64,000 bases of DNA from Hsuehochloa calcarea (taxonomy: Eukaryota > Streptophyta > Magnoliopsida > Poales > Poaceae): assembly GCA_036346395.1 (NCBI GenBank), contig CM070599.1:12949232-13013231 (forward strand). The letters are read 5' to 3'. The number at the start of each line of letters is the position of its first letter. The stretch's first letter is position 1. Shown one piece after another: positions 1 to 11,960 of the stretch. Position numbers and translations under genes: made by a program. The notes beneath the pieces were generated by a model that saw only the letters and a program-made list of their open reading frames with translations, ran no database searches and had not been told where the DNA came from.

Positions 1-1183
1 ACATAGGAACAATTTGAAGATCACTAAATGCAGCAAAAGACTTTGATATAAACGAATGAGAAGCTCCAGAATCGAATAAAATGGTAGCTGGTTGAGAGTT
101 GACAAGAAGCATACCCAACACGACGTCGGGTGCCTCCTGGGCTTACTCGGCCGAGATATGGTTGACTCGGCCGCTGCCCACATTATGGACCTTCTGAGTA
201 GCCTTGTGATCTTGTCCATTTCCTTGCTCGCGTCCTCCATTAGGACGAGGGGCCGCTCCAATCTTCTTAGGGCAATGATTAGTATAATGCCCCTTGTTGT
301 TGCAGAAGAAACAGGTGACATCAGCAGCTGGGTTGTGGGGACCTCCTTGCTGTCCCGCAGGTGCATGTGGTTGTGACACGGCCTGCGGTGGGCGACGTAC
401 AAACGCCGGTGCCCTCGGTGGTGCTAAAGTCTGAGAGTGATGCACCGGGGCTTGCTCGCCATAAGAACGAGGAGCATTGGCCCTTGCTGATTTTTGGGCC
501 TCCCACTTGCGCTTGCGAGAATCACCAAGTGCCCTCGCCTTGTGCTCAGCAACAATGGCCTTGTCGACCAACGACTGGAAGTCGGGGAAGTCAACAATAG
601 ACAGCTTGTCCTGAAACTCCTCAGAGAAGCCATCCATGAACTTCTCTTGCTTAGCCTCATTAGTGGGCACGTCCTTAGGGGCGTACCGAGATAGATGGTT
701 GAATTCATGCAAGTACTCAGTCACTGATTTGAGCCCTTGCTTGAGCGCCGAGAATTCCTTCTTCTTAAGCTTCATCAATCCGGCGGGAATATGAGCCCGA
801 CGGAAGGCAATGCGAAACTCTGCACAAGTGATAGCCCGGCCCTCGGGCTGCATGGCGAGGAAGTTCTCCCACCATGAGAGTGTTGCCCCCCTCCAGCTGA
901 TGGGAGGCAAAGAGTGCCTTCTCCTGCTCCTGGCACTGAGCAACATCGAGCTTCCGCTCGACAAGACGCAACCAGTCATCCGCGTCAAGTGCGTCCTCGG
1001 ATCGCAAAAAGGTAGGTGGCTGTGTGCGAAGGAACTCTGAGAGTCCCCCCCCCTCTGATGGTGGCCACCTCCCCCTCCTGATCGGGAGGCACCAGAAATG
1101 TTGGATGTGTTCCGTGCAATCGCCTCTTGGATCCTCATCTGATCCATGTGATTCCGCTTAATCTGAGCGAGAACCTCAGCCAT
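1..1183 (-). pseudogene. Ty3/gypsy gag and start of protease, broken
   Basis: This is the 5' coding part of a minus-strand gypsy retrotransposon running off the left edge. The gag part starts at 1183 and carries a retrotransposon gag domain (motifs such as WWENF, then a region ending in FPDFQSLVDKA) and a CCHC zinc knuckle reading CFFCNNKGHYTNHC near 280-320. Near 143-150 an in-frame TAA stands where the reading otherwise continues straight into the aspartic protease segment, whose active-site motif DSGASHSF is at about 40-65. A second reading frame at 765-1007 carries the middle of gag, so there are also compensating frameshifts around 890-1010. Gag forms the particle and the protease cuts the polyprotein; this copy cannot make either intact. 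The family assignment rests on domain order and the adjacent primer site and LTR. Confidence 0.88.
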
Positions 1184-2007
1184 AGTCGGAGGAGGTGGAA
1201 GCTCCTCATCCGAACCAGCTGGCTGACCCTGGCTGCCGTGTGTTCGTCAAGGCGGGTCAGCAACACAAACCCGAAAACTTAGAAATGAAAGGTAGCAAAA
1301 TACAAGCTATCAACTAGGGAGATGATAATATTACCCTAACCCAATTATAAACATATAACCATCAAGGAAACGAACTCCAAACATTTGCAAGAAGGCATAA
1401 GATCCAATGCAAAACTCATAAACCACAAGATTCAACTTCTCGGTACGACTAACTTGTATTGAATGAACAAGCAATCGTTTTGAGAAGAAAATTTCAGAAC
1501 GTAACTCAAGTTTTATTGCATCCAAGGATCATAATAAAAACCATCTTAGGGTGTGTTAGACACTAGCTATCTAATATCACATCTTACCCTTTTAAACCCC
1601 ACAAGTTTTAATTGAATTCTCCTCTCATTTTTAAGCCCTATCGAAGAACTAGGTGCTTGTTGTCCAAAACTTGTACCCAAGCTTCAAGATGGAATTTCCA
1701 ACTTCAAATACTTCTAATCTCCACTAAAAGACAGCGAACACTTCATATTCTCAACACTCATTGAATCCCAAAACCGAATTTAAACGGTAACAACTATCTT
1801 TTGAAGTAAAGATGAGAGGAAACAACTCTTCAAAACTTAAACAAACACAAGGTGAGATGAGCAGTCTAAGATAGATAAGGAGTAAAATATGAGAACTCGC
1901 TTAAGTTTTCATAAACCATTTAACATTTTGAAACTAAGTTTTCCAAAATATCCTAAACACGACTAAGCTAATGGTTTCTATGGTTAGTATGGCTATGATA
2001 CCAACTT
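1184..2007 (-). other. Gypsy 5' leader with primer binding site
   Basis: This is the untranslated leader between LTR and gag of the minus-strand gypsy element. The primer binding site lies at 1991-2003, reading TGGTATCATAGCC on the minus strand. It differs by one base from the common initiator-Met tRNA site TGGTATCAGAGCC and sits four bases from the LTR end. I see no conserved coding sequence in the leader. Confidence 0.8.
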
Positions 2008-5000
2008 TGTGAGGACCCCGGTTTATTAAGCTTGTAATGCTTAGTCACCAATTGACCCTAGCAACGCAAATAAAATAACCCGTGTCTTCGAGATATGTAT
2101 ACTTCCCAAAAATGCAGTATACACACCATTTTACAAAATTCATGCATCAATTCCATTCAAGACATAGAACCAAAGCAATACTTAATAATTCAAAAGACAT
2201 ACAAAGTAGAGTTATTACAAAAGGGGGGCCGACCGGCCAAAAGACATACAATTAACTAATTAGACAGCGGAAACGAAATGTCATAAGATGGCGATAAACA
2301 AAAGAGCCAATTAGTGTGCCTTTACCCACAAGGCAACCAACTGGACCGCCAAGCTAGTCGTCAAAACCGCAGCACATCTCACAAAAGTGAGGCCCTAGGG
2401 GCTCACCTTCTTCCCCTGCAACAAATAGTTAAGCAAAGCAAATGAGTACAAAAATTGTACTCCGCAAGACTTACGTGTAGAGTAACAGACCTATACCTAG
2501 CTACATGCAAACTCATTTAAGTGGAGGCTGTATGTTTCATTTTCTGCACAAAGCAATATTTATTTGCAATAATGTAGTACATTTAAAAGCAAGTTTACAA
2601 ACTGTTCTTATTGCTCGAATAACAGTAAATAACAACATAATAACAATAAATAGATGACAACAACATCCTGGAAGTGACTAACCCAATAGTGACCACAACA
2701 ATGGTATGAATTACCCATTCATACCACTCATGTCAAGTTTTAAATCAAAGGTTTTAGTCTAATTCTTGCGAGAAATAACCAAGCTTGTCCATAACCTAGG
2801 ACGAGGCTATTCGAATAGATTTAACCCTGCAGGGGTGTACCAATGTACCCACACGCCAGAATGCCTTTTTACCAAGCTATGAAGCACACTTCCTCAGGTA
2901 CGCTGGCACGGCTAAGTCCTACAAGACATTTCCAATATTATGTATTAACTACGAGTAGCCCATGTGGGAGGAAACCCCATACGTTGATGCGGAGTCATCA
3001 AAGATGCTCACCTCCTTATAAAGGACGATGCTCCTTGCAGTGGGTAACCCCCACTACTGCTCACCCAAATACACAAGTTTCATTTTTCAACACAACGCAC
3101 ACAACCACCATGCGACCCGGAACTAACACATGCCAAAGTACTAAGTCAAGAGGGGTTCCCAATACCCTCGTGTGGTTAGCACGCAAAAATGCTTGGATCA
3201 ATGGCGCAAGTAATTTGGTCCTTGTTGACCCGGGCACCTTTCCTTTTCACACCAAACAATCACACCAACATACCATTATGCCCAAGTCTAAAATAATTTT
3301 ATTTTCAGTTTTAGATTTACAAATTAACAAAGCACAAGGTGCTGGACATAATGGAGTAATAATAAGATTTGTGTGATCAAGATCATCGACTAAGTCGATG
3401 ATCGCCCAATACTACCGACAGCTAAGCATGTCTAAGCATAATAACTCGTAATCTACTAAGTGACAAGAGCCCATCCAACGAACTCTAATCACAGCAAATA
3501 ACCTAGGCTCAGGTAGTAGAGAGTAATCATTTACCTACAAAGTATGCAACTATATGATCAACTAATCAAACGATAATTTAACAACAAAATAGCAATGCAT
3601 ACATACAACTTGAAATCAATATATTAGACTTGGAAATACTGGGATTAACATTATCAAACTGCTTGCCTTGCTGAGGATTACTATCTCGCTGCAGAGGATC
3701 ACACTCGAACACAATAGGATCATCGGAACCTACCGAAAGAAATCGAAAGCACAATAAGAACGAATAATACCGAAAAGACCCCGGAATACAAAGTCATCCA
3801 AAAATTATGAAAAATTCACAGAATGAAGATCAAGATTTTAGATGAATTTATCAACAAAAATAAATTCATTTTTATGTTCTATGCAGAAGTTATGGCCGTT
3901 TGAAAATCAGTTTTCAAAAAAATCCAATTTAATTAGAGAATGCCACTGTTCAACGCATGCAAAGTTTTCGCGAAATTTTCTGGAGTAGTAGTGGACATAA
4001 AATTTTTATGGTAGATATAGCATCACATGAGATGATCAACGAAAAATGATTCGTCTCATTCGGAGCTAAGATGAAATTTCTATGATTTTTCAAAGGCATA
4101 AAAGTAGTACACAAGTTACATGCAAAATAAGATTTTTAGTAACAGTACCATGCTCACAACCTATTTTAAAATAAACTACTCTAACAGAGGATCCTAACAA
4201 AATTGATTTTACTCTATTTGGAGTTACAGAGAAATACTTATGCATTTTTGAAGTTAAAGCAATTTTTAGTGTATTAATAATCCTCTTTTGAAACACACTC
4301 CACAAAATATATTTTCTGTGACAGTGACAAGGTTGAAACCTATTTTATAATAAATTTCATTAAAAATAAAAAATACAAAAGGTGGTTTCACAGTTTTTGG
4401 AGTTAAAATGAATTAGTTATGCATTTTTGAAGTTAATAGTATTTTTCAGTTAACAAATAAATCATTTCGGGATTTTCTCATTACATTTTTACTTTTCTTA
4501 CCGAACCCCACTCTAGCCGCAAGCAATGACACGTGGGGTCTAATGAATAGTGCATTTTCTTATTTTGATTTTCTGATTTAATTTCTTCCTGACGGGTGGG
4601 ACCCACTAGACATAGACTCGGTCCACAGAAATAGTGCGTGGGCCGCCGGTCCACACCACAGTGCAAATGGTCTACGGGGTGGCTTTCTGTGCACTAAATG
4701 ACCTCGGGCCCACACGTCATTCAAACATCATGCATTTTAATCCGTGCTTATTAAAGCTAATGATTATTAAACCTAATCAAAGCAAGGTTTTGCGCTAATC
4801 ACCGATCTACAGTGACGGTCGGAACGCGACACGCGCATGCGCACGGCTGACGAATCTTGCCGCCGGTGCGGCAGCGGAGCTCCGGGCTCGGTGTTTTCAT
4901 GGATAGATGCGCAAGGAGCTGGCGAACTCACCAAGGGTGGCGTCGGGTCCCAAAGTCGCCGGAGTCGAGCTCGTGGTGGCCGGAGGCTGAGACGACGGGG

Positions 5001-6346
5001 CGGTAGTGGAGCTTCACGAGGGGGTGAAAACCTGAGCCAGGAGAGAACAAAGGACTGATCGGCAACTCTTAGGTGGACCTAGGCAATGCTACTACCGGAA
5101 AGAATTGGGGAGCAACTCACCCAATCGACAAAGGACGAAGAACAGTGTTGTCGGCCAGAAACTGGGAAGAACTCCAAACTCGTATGTCCCTGTGATGCAT
5201 CGACCAAATTGGTCGAGGGGAATTCATGAGAACACCCAAGGGCACGGGATGACGCAATTACCCGAGAGAAGTTCTTATCGAAAATGACGATGGCCTAAAG
5301 GCGTAGTTCCGGGTGCGCTCTGGACACAGCGGGAGCACGAGCTTGCCCTGGACCCTACAAGCAATGGCAAGAGTTTCAATGAGCGAAAATAGGAAGGCCA
5401 TGGAAAATGTGAGCCGAGGGACGAGGTGGCACGGTCTTTACCCGAGATATGCGCACACGCGAGCTTCGCTCTCCTCGGCCACCGCGAGGAGAAGTGAGGG
5501 TGAAGGTGGCATTGCGGGCGACTTAAGCTGAGCCGAGGGACGGAGAGGAGACGGCGTGAGTGGGAGAACGCCTGTGGGTGGCCGCAGAGGGCGGCGCGGC
5601 AACGGCATGCACGGGCGCATGGCAGAGTGCCACGGCCGCATGGCGCCAACGCCTCTACCGGCCGAGGAGGAAGAAGGCCCTGTGGCGCGGGGGCGATCTG
5701 GGGCGCCAGTTCACGATCCGGCGGTCGCGACATGGGCGAAGCGGTGAGGCGCCCGGAGCGTTGGATCACGATCTAACGGCCGACGGAGGGGCCGAGCGAT
5801 CAGGTTGGGCGCAGTCAAGTGACGAGCCGGACTCAGGCGGGAACAGTGAAGGGCTCGGTCGAATGAACAGTTCTGAGCCCGAAGTTTGACTGGGGTTTAA
5901 TTTTTTGTTCCTCTAGTTTGACCAGGGATTTTAAATAGAAATGAAATTCCTAAAATTTTTAAATAATTCAGGAGTGTTCCTGGGATGAACTAGAACCCAT
6001 ATAAAATTTGAAACCCACTGTTCATGAGTCATTTGCTTAATTCAAATTCAAACTTAAAAGAGGCTATTTATTGTGTTTGAATTTTCTGTGGCTTGAATTC
6101 AAGTCCAAAAATTTGGTAAAAATTATATTAATCCATGATAATCAACCTAGTATTTGAATAAATTATTTCCAGAAGGTGTTCATACATTTTTATTACTAAT
6201 TTCTTTTGGGAATTTAGATGTGAGTCGAAGGTTCAATTTGTTTTGTGATTTTTCAAGTGCAATAAATTATGCAAAAGATTTAAAAACCGTAATCACGTTA
6301 ATGAGATGCATACTAATCATCATTAAATAAATTTGGGGATGTTACA
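2008..6346 (-). repeat. Long LTR (4.3 kb) of the minus-strand gypsy element
   Basis: On the minus strand the repeat begins TGTAACATCCCC at 6346 and ends CCTCACA at 2008, next to the primer binding site, so it is the 5' LTR. It is 4339 bp, long for a plant LTR. It holds an AT-rich part (about 3800-4480 and 5880-6340) and a GC-rich part (about 4800-5880). Short open frames in it are not supported as genes. A 2.2-kb piece of a related LTR occurs in the opposite orientation at 48254-50502, and a divergent related end at 42997. The partner 3' LTR lies outside the window, so its target duplication (candidate AGATG at 6347-6351) cannot be tested. Confidence 0.85.
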
Positions 6347-7137
6347 AGATGCGTCCTGGAGAGAGCATCGATGACGTCTTTACTCGCTTTAACAAGATGC
6401 TCAACCAGCTGAGAGTGGATATTGAGTATTCTCAATCTGAGAATGTCACCCATCTCTTGGCTGCAATCAACACCAAAGAGTGGAAGATGAAGGCTGCCGC
6501 CATAGAATGTCAATCTTTCTGCTCTCACTTTGGAGTTGCTATATAGCAAGTTCAAGACTCATGAGATTAAGAGAGTTGATCATCCCAAGAAGGAAAATAT
6601 GACTTTGGTAACAGATCCTCTCAAAAGAGCTTCTGATGGTTCTTTTCAATCTTCTTCTGGTTTTTCTCTTGCTTGTTTATCTACAATCCGTGAAGGGGAT
6701 CTTGAGAGTATTCCTGAGACTGAATTAGCCCTTCTAGCCAGAAAGTTCACAAGGGCCTATAACAATGTGAGAAACAGAAAGAGATGCGGCTCCTGTGACT
6801 TGCTATGAGTGTGGAGAGCTCAATCATATTCGGGTAAATTGCCCCAAGCTGAAGGGGAAGAGCAACCACAAGGAGGTGAAGGCTTGAAGAAGCCTCATGG
6901 CAACAAGCCCAAGTATGATGTTGCCAAGCTCATGAAGGCCGCCATTGGATCCTTGCCGCTTTGGAGACCAATCCTTCAAATGATGTGGACTCCTAAGTTA
7001 AGAGGACAAGGAGGAGGAGATCCTCAAGACAAGAAGAAAGGGAAGGACAAGGACTTCACAAGATGTGCTCCATGGCGACTCACGACGCCGATGACATCAA
7101 TGAGGTACCTCCATCTTATGACATTTTATTTGATAGA
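6347..7137 (+). pseudogene. Ty1/copia gag (UBN2 type) with zinc knuckle, broken
   Basis: Translations in several frames give a copia-type gag. It opens with a segment reading GESIDDVFTRFNKMLNQL at 6355-6410, then a LYSKFKTHEIKR segment near 6540-6580. A CCHC knuckle reading CYECGELNHIRVNCPKL lies near 6796-6850, and a lysine-rich tail follows. The frame breaks near 6545, 6800 and 6890. The knuckle style and the LTR end at 8772-8917 resemble SIRE/Maximus-lineage elements. The start abuts the long gypsy LTR, which probably inserted into this element, leaving the rest of the copia to the left of the window. Protease, integrase and reverse transcriptase are absent here. Confidence 0.8.
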
Positions 7138-8771
7138 TGTGAATGAAGGGGAAAGTGGCAAGGCTACTATAGCACAAACAAAATTTTACCGCGCAACCAA
7201 GGAACCACCGCAAGCAATAGATCACGAGATTACAGCTGGACGCGCCGACTCGTAGTAGAAGTACAGTCTTTGTAGCGAGTTGATGCAGTCGTAGTCGTAG
7301 TCACGACGCGTCTCCTCCTTCGAGTGGTTGTACTCGAAGCACGTCTGCTCCTCCGAGTGGTCCTACTCGTCGCGAGACTTCTCCTCCGACTCCGGTGAAC
7401 GTCACAAGTTGCGGATCGTCCCAGTGTTGATGCTTCGCAACAACACCTCCGAGGTATCCACACGTAAGGGGCAGGATCACCACGCGCTGGAGTGCTAACA
7501 CCGGCGGCGTGGTTGAGAAGGCGTGGCTATTAGGGTTTCGGGAGTTCTTCCAAAGATCATCCTTTTGTCCCGCTCACCCCACGCCACCGCCCCTCTTTAT
7601 ACAGGCATCCATGATGGGTCTCGACCTAGAGGCCCATTAGGAACTCTTGGCCTATACGAATTCGGATCACCATCCAAAATAGATCATTGTCCTTTAAGTG
7701 TGCGACCCCACAGGTTCATGTGTAATCGGTTATGACTCGGAAACTCTTTTCCGACCACTAGTCGTCACGTACCTAGCAAAGACATAACGATTCCCAAAGA
7801 CACATAGAATAAATTGGACGAACCTTGATGTAATATGATCTATGATCAAGTCCTCATCACTTACGACCGATTCAGATCTCTATACGACCGAGTTGCATTT
7901 GGTCACGACGATTCAGAACTCCTTATGACCGTGTTCTTACCATTCTTTGATTACGCTCGATCAATCTACGACCACTCAGATTCCATACGACTAGTCCATA
8001 ACTGATCGAACTAAGCAACCTACTCATGCATTCTCCCTTTACCTCACGATGCCCGGTTGAACTCCAGGTGAGATTTTGTGTCAACCATGGACTGTTCAAT
8101 ACTTTCTCGATCGAGTGTCGGATAACATCATGTGGTCGACACTTCGACCACTAGTGGCATGGCCATGCACTTTCTTTATCCGATCACCACGGGGGGCCCA
8201 GAGACATCTCTCCTGTTATGTTAGGAGGGGCAAATCCCATCTCGACCAGTCACATCCCTTTCCATATTTCATAGCATGCCCGAAAGCTACCTTTATAACT
8301 ACCCAGTTACGAGTAGCGTTTGGCAACCCCTAAGAGTGCTATTACACATGTAGGGAACCATGCTGATCTCAGGTCTAAGGATTATACATCATCATTGCTT
8401 GAGACCAACTAATGACATAAAGATTCATAACAATCTCAATAGTATCTCAATAATGGGTCTATCCAACCCCATGTTCTTTAACATGTGCTCACATTATTGA
8501 TTCGATATCCCCATATCCATGACCGGTGAAACCAGGTCATCAATCAATACATGTGCTAGTCATAGAGTCACTGGTGTTCCGACCAGTCACCTCCGACCAG
8601 GGATACATTTAGAATGACATCATATAAGTTAAAGAGTTCCACCAACAAGTCACATACTTATTGATCTATAAAAAATGATTCATTCAAGGAACATGATAAC
8701 ATTTTATCAAAAACATGAACATAATAAAATATCATCATCTCTATTATTGCCTCTAGGGCATATTTCCAACA
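7138..8771 (-). repeat. Angela-like copia LTR, minus strand
   Basis: On the minus strand the sequence starts at 8771 with TGTTGGAAATATGCCC, the typical opening of grass Angela-type copia LTRs. It contains a TATA element (TATAAAG, about 7595-7602) and runs to about 7138. No internal domain or primer site adjoins it, so it is a solo LTR or a remnant. The flanking five-base words (about ATAGA left, GCGAA right) do not match, so the lower boundary is uncertain or was altered later. A truncated, clearly related LTR lies at 50503-50738. Confidence 0.75.
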
Positions 8772-8917
8772 GCGAAACCATGTATGAGCAACTGATTAGT
8801 CAGGATGAAGCTTTCATAGCTATTGGAGTAAAAATCATATTGAATCCGATCTTTGTGAAAAAGAAATCGTGCTCCTATTCACCCCCTCTAGTCGCCGTTT
8901 CGGTCCAACAAGCTTTT
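8772..8917 (+). repeat. SIRE-like copia LTR 3' end fragment
   Basis: The segment ends with ATTCACCCCCTCTAGTCGCC followed by a CCAACA terminus. It closely parallels 48160-48253, where the same ending closes a full LTR of the SIRE/Maximus-like family. It is therefore probably the remaining 3' end of the LTR that belonged to the gag at 6347-7137, cut by the inverse Angela-like LTR. Confidence 0.6.
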
Positions 8918-9005
8918 AGCATCGACATGACCCAACGAGACAGCTTTGCGTAGCGATGTGACCTAACGAGACAGCTTTCCACAGCGACATAACCCAACGA
9001 GACAT
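8918..9005 (+). repeat. 31-bp minisatellite, left block
   Basis: About three degenerate copies of a 31-bp unit, with core GTGACCCAACGAGACAGC, are present here. The array continues at 9915-10065 and is interrupted by a truncated gypsy insertion. Confidence 0.85.
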
Positions 9006-9233
9006 GATGATGGCATCCCTACAACACCTTCTTCTCCTCCACCTAATGCTCATGATATACGCCTCGAGTTGCCGATAGGACCAATAACAAGAGCACGTGC
9101 CAAGAAACTACAATCTCAGGTGAACTTGCTCCTTAATGAATATGTCATTAATTTTAATGAGAATTTTATACTACCTAAAAACAATGTTTTACTTGTGCTC
9201 GGGTTTGAAGAGTCAGCGATGGACGGAGATTAA
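9006..9233 (+). pseudogene. Gypsy pol C-terminus, 5'-truncated
   Basis: A frame open from 9006 to the stop at 9231-9233 (75 codons) reads as the C-terminal tail of a Ty3/gypsy polyprotein, with the motif GPITRARAKKLQ followed by NLLLNEY and a segment ending in VLGFEES. The upstream domains are missing because the element is cut at 9006, directly after the five-base word GACAT. It is the start of the truncated insertion that ends at 9914. Confidence 0.75.
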
Positions 9234-9914
9234 GGATATGCGGCCGTCATCCAAGGAAGCACAAATCCACGGCATGAAAAGTGATCGGCACATAAATAGC
9301 GCCGCATGTGAACAGTACCTGCTGCTGTGCGTATGAACATTAACTGCTACAGTATTGGGCCGCGTAAACAGTCCCCGTGCTACAGTAATATGCTACATTA
9401 CCGCATGAACAATATTTGCTACAGTACGGGTTGTGAACAGTAATTTGCTGCAATATGGTGCGTGAACAGTGATTTTCTGCATTAACCCATGTGAACAGTG
9501 TTTTGCGTGTGAATAGTACTGTATGGGAAATTTAGGCAGAATAGTTCATAGGCAGAGACTATATATTGAGGGGTGGACCCCCATTGTAAAACAGACCACG
9601 TTTATGCATAAAAAATAGAACACAAGTTATTGCTTGTTCTTTCAAAACAGAGTTCATGCAAGGACTTCCTGAGAGAGAATTAGGCGATCAATTGTTCGTT
9701 CTGCTTTTTAAGGTCAAGTTTGCTTTTCCGCTGGGAATTGAAGGCTTGGCGATCTCCGCTCGTGGTCTAGCGGCGATCAACTAGGTGTGTGTTGGCTAAT
9801 ATCCATAGAACTGCAAATTCGTGCACTTGCGCGTGGTGTACAGCTGAGCGTTATTCGTCATCAAGCGCTATTTATCCACGGTTCTACTCGAGAAGATCAG
9901 GCCACCCTATATCA
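9234..9914 (+). repeat. 3' untranslated region and LTR of truncated gypsy element
   Basis: This is the rest of the truncated gypsy insertion. About 9300-9535 contains several degenerate copies of a GTGAACAGT / TTGCTACAGTA motif, of the sort found in LTR U3 regions. A TATA-like TATATATTGAGG follows near 9560. The insertion ends TATATCA at 9914. The word AGACAT flanks it on both sides (9000-9005 and 9915-9920), which marks a target-site duplication. I could not fix the LTR start. Confidence 0.65.
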
Positions 9915-10065
9915 AGACATATTTGCGCAGCGATGTGACTTAACAAGATAGCTTTTCACAGTGACGTGACCCAATGAGACAGCTTTGCGCAGCGACGTGA
10001 CCCAACGAGATAGTTTTGCGTAGCAATGTGACGCAACGAGTCAGCTTTGCGCAGCGATACCTCCC
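9915..10065 (+). repeat. 31-bp minisatellite, right block
   Basis: About four and a half copies of the 31-bp unit beginning AGCGACGTGACCCAACGAGA are seen, with scattered substitutions. This continues the array at 8918-9005, displaced by the 909-bp insertion plus its target duplication. Confidence 0.88.
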
Positions 10066-10189
10066 AGAAAAGAATTTCCATTAACTGGATTACAATTCAG
10101 CTGCGTACGCACGGCCGCCTCAGCCTATAAGTACTACCTATTCCACGGCGGGTTCTCCTGCATCAACACTTCAACACAATCTCGCTAAG

Positions 10190-10898
10190 ATGGACAAGCA
10201 AAAGCAATGGGAAGAGATCTGCGAACTTGCAAGGCGTGTCGTGGCCCTGGACGAACAAAGGGCACGTGCCAAGAGGGCACCTCCCCTCAATGATTCTGCT
10301 CCCCGAAGCAGCATCCCCGTCCCGAACATGCCTACTGAGCCTTCGCTTGAGGGGCCGCCCGAGGGGGAGACGTTGCGTCTCTATTGGTGCAGAGACCCAT
10401 GCAAGTTCTTCAAGTCCAAGCACCGAATAAGCCTGGGCATGCGTTACTGGGGTTGCACAAACTACTCCTCGAACTATCCGGATCGCCGCTGGCACACCGA
10501 ATAGCTATCGATACTCAGAAGGACCAAGCATAATATGTTCCCCTACTATTACTCTTTCAAAGTATGCACTAACAACCTCTCCTGTCTACCCGTAGTCCCC
10601 GGGCGCGCTATGTGGCTACCGCAAGTAGATCGACCAAGAGATCCACCCACGCGACCAGTGGCATATGGACTACGAGGAGTGGAATGCTAAAAGGGCCCAC
10701 GAGATCTGGGAGGAGGAGCGCCGCAACGATGAGCAAAACGGCCGTATCCGTCGGGAGACGAAAACTCATCTTGAGGCGTGCAACCGCAGGGAGAGCGAGG
10801 CTCGCGAGAGGGAGCGCGATAAAAAGATGAAAATGGCGGCCAAGGCGAGGGAGGCTAGCAAGGAGTACAACGCCGAGCTCGCAAGGAAGGGTAAATAG
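10190..10898 (+). pseudogene. GRF-type zinc-finger-like protein, two parts, probably damaged
   Basis: The first part (10190-10504) opens with a short helical segment and then a Cys pattern reading WCRDPCKFF with RYWGCTNY about 20 residues later. The second part begins after an apparent acceptor (CCCGTAG, about 10590-10596) with a segment reading SPGALCGYRK-IDQE. It continues as a highly charged helical tail rich in Glu, Arg and Lys and stops at 10896-10898. The order C..C, C, CGYR..ID matches the spacing of plant GRF zinc fingers, which bind nucleic acid. The first part ends in a TAG without a clear GT donor, and an in-frame TAG stands after CGYRK, so this copy looks inactive unless spliced differently. 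Nearby MULE and LTR remnants suggest a repeat-associated family. The exact function is unknown. Confidence 0.5.
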
Positions 10899-11182
10899 CC
10901 CCGGTACACGTAGTAGGTTGGGCCATTCCGCAGTAGTCCCCCGTCCTACCCGCTATATTTTTTACTATCTCCTAAAGTCATGTATACTTACATGGTCCGG
11001 ATGCTTTTGTCATAGTATACCATAGTAGTAGCGAGGATGACTAAAGCAATTAGCCGAACCATCATGCCATGTGAACATGCGTAATGTTCTTCTGTTTGCG
11101 GACTCTAATGTATTCATTTCGAGTACTTTTGGTTTCGAGTATTTCTGGTTTTGAGTATTGTAGGTTTCGAGTACTGTTCATT
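10899..11182 (+). repeat. AT-rich spacer with 16-bp minisatellite
   Basis: No gene is visible here. At 11117-11180 there are four 16-bp units related to TTTCGAGTACTTTTGG. The rest may be the 3' untranslated region of the GRF-like gene. Confidence 0.7.
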
Positions 11183-11960
11183 TGTAACATTCTAAACTTC
11201 GGTTTGTGTTTCAAATACATAAAAGTTTGAGCTTTTCAAAAACTTTTGTTAAAACTCATAAGTTTGCCTTAAATTTTAAACTTTTGACTTAAAATCAAGT
11301 TTCTATTTGATTTCAGAAAAATGTGTCTATAAAAGTCTCTCGGAATAATTTTATAAAATACTATATTATTTATCACAGATTAATGTAATTTTTCACAAAT
11401 TTTTAGAAGTTGATTTGACCTCATAAAAATCCTAACCTAGTCAAAAAGGATTTATTTCAGACAAATGAAAAATTAACAGTGACCGAAACAAATTTTTCTA
11501 AGTCCTAGTTGAACCTGAGAACAACTACAAAAAATTTCAGAATTTTACTGCTATTCTTAACAGTCTAGTCAAACTAGTTTGATTTCGGTCAAAACAAAAT
11601 CCAAAACCAACCCGACCGAACCTATTTTTATTGTTCCGACCGAGCCACTCAACTTGACTGGACACGACCGCGTCGGTTCGCTCGGACCCCACCTGTCGGA
11701 TGTGTCATCATCCTCTCATCGCTTAAGCCTAAGCGTATACTGGCGCGAATGCGCGCTGGCGCCACAGATCGCCTCGCCACCTCTTGCACACGTGTCTACC
11801 TGAGAAGCACCGCTGGGACTTCATCTACCTCCCGAGCTAATCCATTGGACCTCTTTCGTACCTTCTCGCCATCTCCGCTCGATTCTTTTCTTCGGTCGGA
11901 GAATAAGCCATTGAGAGCGCTGCCGCGTTGGTGCCACCCTCACACCCGCAACCCCGCCGT
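11183..11960 (+). repeat. Gypsy-type LTR fragment (5' part)
   Basis: The stretch begins TGTAACATTC, a common gypsy LTR opening, and is AT-rich to about 11580. It then becomes GC-rich, with words such as CCGACCGAGCC that recur in the LTR-like stretch at 41858-42996. The open frames across 11579-12420 follow this compositional change and have no recognisable domain, so I do not call them genes. The right end merges into the transposase relic, so the boundary is approximate. Confidence 0.45.

Noticed and set aside
5275..5889. Overlapping open frames in the GC-rich part of the long LTR
   Set aside because: They lie in the promoter-like part of an LTR, overlap on both strands and have no recognisable domain.
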